DNA of 64,000 bases, taken from NCBI GenBank assembly GCA_039027435.1, contig JBCCKF010000006.1, positions 1 through 64,000 of the forward strand, written 5' to 3'. The stretch comes from CALBPI01 sp039027435. GTDB taxonomy: Bacteria; Pseudomonadota; Gammaproteobacteria; Steroidobacterales; Woeseiaceae. Below are positions 61,464 to 64,000 of the stretch, piece after piece. Each line of letters opens with the position of its first letter. The stretch's first letter is position 1. The translations under genes were made by a program, and so were the position numbers. The notes beneath the pieces are model-generated. The model saw only the letters and a list, made by a program, of their open reading frames with translations, did not search any database and was not told where the DNA came from.

Positions 61464-63854
61464 ATGCGATCAAGAGCTCTACTGATATTGATCGGCTTGT
61501 GCACCTGCGCGAGTGCCGAAATCACGCTTGAAACCATCATGGCGGATCCGGATTGGATCGGGTCGGCTCCTGAGTCAGCTTTCTGGAGCGATGACAGTCA
61601 ATACATCCACTACGAGCAGAAGCGCGAGGGGGAAATTATTCGGGATCGCTACCGCGTCTCGCTCGACGGAGAAATAGCGCCGATTACGCCGGGGATACCG
61701 ACGACCTCGAATAGCTCGCATGCGTATAACGCTGACCGAAGCGGGGTGGTCTGGATTGAACAGGGCGATGTCTTTTGGCGTTCGCTGCCGAACGGAAATA
61801 TTCAGCAGCTGACGCGCTCGGTCGACACGGAGCGTGATGCCCAATTTGTTCTCGGGCGCAACGCGATCACGTATCAGTCTGATGCCGGTTTTATGCTGCA
61901 TGAGCTGCAGTCAGGTGCGGTCGTTCAACTCACCAACTTTCAATTTGCGGATGACCCCGATACGGCAGAGTCTTTCGACTCGCTTCGAGAGAATCAGCGT
62001 CGAATTTATGAGTCTGTCGGTGAGGATGCCCGTCGCAGGGATGCGCGTGACGCGCACTCGAAGTCCCAGCGTATTGCTGGTGGCTTTTCAGCACCGGAAC
62101 CTTTCTATCTTGGCAAGTCGGTTGAACTCGTTTACGCCGTGCTGTCGCCTAGTGCCGATCAGGTGCTGTTGATTACACAACCTAAGGACCACGACCGCGG
62201 CAAGCGCGGCGTGATGCCGAACTACATGACCGAGAGCGGCTACACCGAAACCCGCTCATTGAGACCGCGAGTTGGCAGGAACGAACCACCAGTGCACACC
62301 GTTTGGCTATTCGATATCGATGGCGCAGCGCTCACACAGCTCGATTTTTCTGACATTGATGGTATGGACGAGGACCCACTGGAGTCGTTGCGAAATGACG
62401 CGCTTAGCTGGCACGTCGAGCACGGCGCTGATGAACAAGCCGTGTCCAAACTGCTGAAGGCACCAGACCAGCGTTCGGTCGGCATCGAAGGTGTGGCCTG
62501 GTCACCGGACGCATCGCAGGTGGCGCTGCAGCTGCACTCGCGTGATAACAAAGATCGTTGGCTCGTGACCGTCGATCCGGATGCGCCGAACCCGCGTCTG
62601 ATCGAGCGACTCACCGATGAGGCTTGGATCAACTACGCACACAACGATTTCGGCTGGATGCCGGATAGCCGGACCCTATGGTATCTGTCCGAGGCGGACG
62701 GCTACTCACACCTCTACACCCGAGCGATCGAGGGGCGCAGGGCGAAGCAACTGACCAAGGGCCAATTTGTGGTCGAGGAGCCAGTGCCCGATCCTGAAGG
62801 TGAGTTTGTCTATTTTCGCGCGAACCGAGGGCAACCGAGTACGTGGGAGATTTATCGCATCGCGGCGAATGGTGGCGCAATTGAAACGCTGACTGATCTC
62901 GGTGGTGTCAATCATTTCAACTTGTCACCCAGCGGTGAGCGGATACTGGTTATTCATAGTGAGTTTGATCGCCACGAGGATCTGTTTGCAGTTGACGTCA
63001 ATTCTGCACCTCGTGCGCAGCGTTTGACCGATACGGTGTCCGATGCATTCAAAGAGATCGACTGGGTCATTCCGGAGATTGTTGCGGTGCCGTCCACGCA
63101 TGTGGATCAACCCATCTACAGCAAACTCTATTTGCCGGAGGACTACGATCCAGCGAAGTCCTATCCCGCCGTGATGTTCGTGCATGGCGCGGGCTACACA
63201 CAGAACGCTCACGCGGGCTGGCCGTATTACTTCCGTGAGTTCATGTTTCATACGTTGCTAGCGCAACAGGGTGTGATCGTCATCGACATGGACTACCGTG
63301 CTTCGAAAGGTTATGGGCGAGATTGGCGCACAGCGATTTATCGCCAGATGGGTCACCCGGAGCTCGAGGACTTCCAGGACGGTGTTCAGTACCTGGTCGA
63401 TAACTACAACGTGGACCCGGAGCGCGTTGGTGTTTATGGCGGTTCCTACGGCGGGTTCATGACGTTCATGGCCCTGTTCCGCGACCCCGATTTGTTCGCT
63501 GCCGGCGCGGCGCTGCGGCCGGTTGTTGACTGGGCGCACTACAACCACGGCTATACATCGAACATTTTGAACACGCCGCTGGTCGATCCGGTCGCTTTCG
63601 AGAAAAGCTCGCCGATCTATTTCGCTGAGGGTCTCGAATCGCCGCTGTTGATCGCAGCGGGCATGCAGGACGATAACGTGTTCTTCCAGGACTCGGTATT
63701 ACTCGTCCAAAGGTTGCTGGAACTCCAAAAGGAAGACTTCGAGATCGCGATCTATCCGCTGGACCCCCATGGATTTACCCACGCCGACAGTTGGCTTGAT
63801 GAATACCGTCGTATTCTCAAATTGATGCAGCGCTACGTGATCGCCACAGAATAA
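61464..63854 (+). CDS. Exported dipeptidyl-peptidase-like S9 peptidase
   Basis: S9 family serine peptidase of the DPP-IV/acylaminoacyl type, 796 residues. Signal peptide MRSRALLILIGLCTCASA-E; residues 30-530 form a propeller with repeated W-S-x-D (VAWSPDASQVALQL, FGWMPDSRTLWYLSEADGYS). The hydrolase domain: VHGAGYTQNAHAGWPYYFRE, nucleophile S661 in GGSYGGF, acid in AAGMQDDNVFFQD, and histidine in PHGFTHADSW. Second S9 enzyme in the segment with the S9A gene. Its 3' end overlaps a convergent membrane-protein gene. Confidence 0.93.
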   Translation: MRSRALLILIGLCTCASAEITLETIMADPDWIGSAPESAFWSDDSQYIHYEQKREGEIIRDRYRVSLDGEIAPITPGIPTTSNSSHAYNADRSGVVWIEQGDVFWRSLPNGNIQQLTRSVDTERDAQFVLGRNAITYQSDAGFMLHELQSGAVVQLTNFQFADDPDTAESFDSLRENQRRIYESVGEDARRRDARDAHSKSQRIAGGFSAPEPFYLGKSVELVYAVLSPSADQVLLITQPKDHDRGKRGVMPNYMTESGYTETRSLRPRVGRNEPPVHTVWLFDIDGAALTQLDFSDIDGMDEDPLESLRNDALSWHVEHGADEQAVSKLLKAPDQRSVGIEGVAWSPDASQVALQLHSRDNKDRWLVTVDPDAPNPRLIERLTDEAWINYAHNDFGWMPDSRTLWYLSEADGYSHLYTRAIEGRRAKQLTKGQFVVEEPVPDPEGEFVYFRANRGQPSTWEIYRIAANGGAIETLTDLGGVNHFNLSPSGERILVIHSEFDRHEDLFAVDVNSAPRAQRLTDTVSDAFKEIDWVIPEIVAVPSTHVDQPIYSKLYLPEDYDPAKSYPAVMFVHGAGYTQNAHAGWPYYFREFMFHTLLAQQGVIVIDMDYRASKGYGRDWRTAIYRQMGHPELEDFQDGVQYLVDNYNVDPERVGVYGGSYGGFMTFMALFRDPDLFAAGAALRPVVDWAHYNHGYTSNILNTPLVDPVAFEKSSPIYFAEGLESPLLIAAGMQDDNVFFQDSVLLVQRLLELQKEDFEIAIYPLDPHGFTHADSWLDEYRRILKLMQRYVIATE

Positions 63855-64000
63855 ACGGGGAGATCAGAAGCAGCAGAGTCGCTGCACCCCCAGCGAAGTA
63901 GGTGTAGCGCCAGAACCAGGCCGAGCTGACCGCCCGATCGGTGAAGTTGAGGTAGACGTTCCCGGACATGGCTGTGCCGAGCGGCAGCCAGCCGATGGCT
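63817..64000 (-). CDS. C-terminal fragment of a membrane protein (runs off window)
   Basis: Open minus-strand frame from the window edge to TGA at 63817. The readable 60 residues look like a membrane protein end: WLPLGTAMSGNVYLNFTDRA, WFWRYTYFAGGAATLLLLIS, FILWRSRSAASI. It overlaps the convergent S9 gene by 38 bases. Family unknown. Confidence 0.55.
   Translation of the reverse strand, partial: AIGWLPLGTAMSGNVYLNFTDRAVSSAWFWRYTYFAGGAATLLLLISPFILWRSRSAASI

Noticed and set aside
1..64000. tRNA, rRNA, CRISPR array, IS ends, prophage or integrase
   Set aside because: Looked for cloverleaf ends, repeat-spacer patterns and transposase or recombinase motifs and found none; absence by eye is not a formal search.

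Overview
The window looks like chromosomal DNA of a free-living, probably marine, gammaproteobacterium. Evidence is the GreB homologue, a GspE/GspF/secretin secretion cluster, OmpA/OmpW-like barrels, CRP-like boxes, CadC-like winged-helix/TPR regulators and an unusual load of exported peptidases and serine hydrolases. A Woeseia/Wenzhouxiangella-like lineage is a guess from gene content only. Most of the window is tightly packed and GC-rich. I saw no rRNA, tRNA, CRISPR array, insertion sequence or integrase.

Layout. (1) 1-5000: a visibly more AT-rich island of orphan genes with loose spacing: a Sel1-like fragment, a membrane-anchored orphan, immunity-like small proteins, a short endonuclease V-like protein with a TTG start, and a long hairpin beside a possible gene remnant. 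(2) 5-11.4 kb: housekeeping and accessory genes (DUF72, greB overlapping a histone-deacetylase-like amidohydrolase, YbjN-like protein, Asp/Glu racemase, DUF2805 protein, alpha/beta hydrolase, Mpo1-like protein, CIA30 protein). (3) 11.4-23 kb: secreted alpha/beta hydrolase, TTG-started winged-helix/TPR regulator with a possible leader peptide, outer-membrane barrel, DUF2452-like and sialidase-fold proteins, an exported catalase-peroxidase, and an exported Met-rich protein/serine hydrolase pair. (4) 23-34 kb: CNNM/CorC protein, FFLEE-type protein, Cys-rich lipoprotein, M1 aminopeptidase lipoprotein, an SPFH gene paired with a 56-residue ribbon-helix-helix gene behind a 30-bp palindrome, barrel protein, MFS permease, serine hydrolase, animal-type haem peroxidase lipoprotein. 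(5) 34-38.3 kb: overlapping operon of an ABC-exporter-like protein whose nucleotide-binding domain has lost its catalytic motifs, an HlyD adaptor and a TolC channel. (6) 38.4-47 kb: a compact eight-gene type IV pilus/type II secretion-like operon (pilin, E, F, pilin, PilM-PilN-like fusion, PilO-like, PilP-like, MshL-like secretin). (7) 47-52 kb: DUF374 acyltransferase/DUF3108 pair divergent from a cytochrome P450 overlapping an acyl-AMP ligase with a fused carrier domain. (8) 52-64 kb: M14 carboxypeptidase, two S9 peptidases, DoxX-like protein, FAD monooxygenase-like protein, cysteine synthase, a DUF2341-type secreted protein, and the end of a membrane protein.

The genes read as a secretion- and degradation-oriented lifestyle: envelope export machines, at least four exported peptidases, several exported serine hydrolases and two exported peroxidases. 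The best candidates for something undescribed are the pseudo-ABC/HlyD/TolC operon (possibly working with the adjacent pilus-like cluster), the SPFH/RHH module with its palindromic operator, and the P450/acyl-AMP ligase pair.
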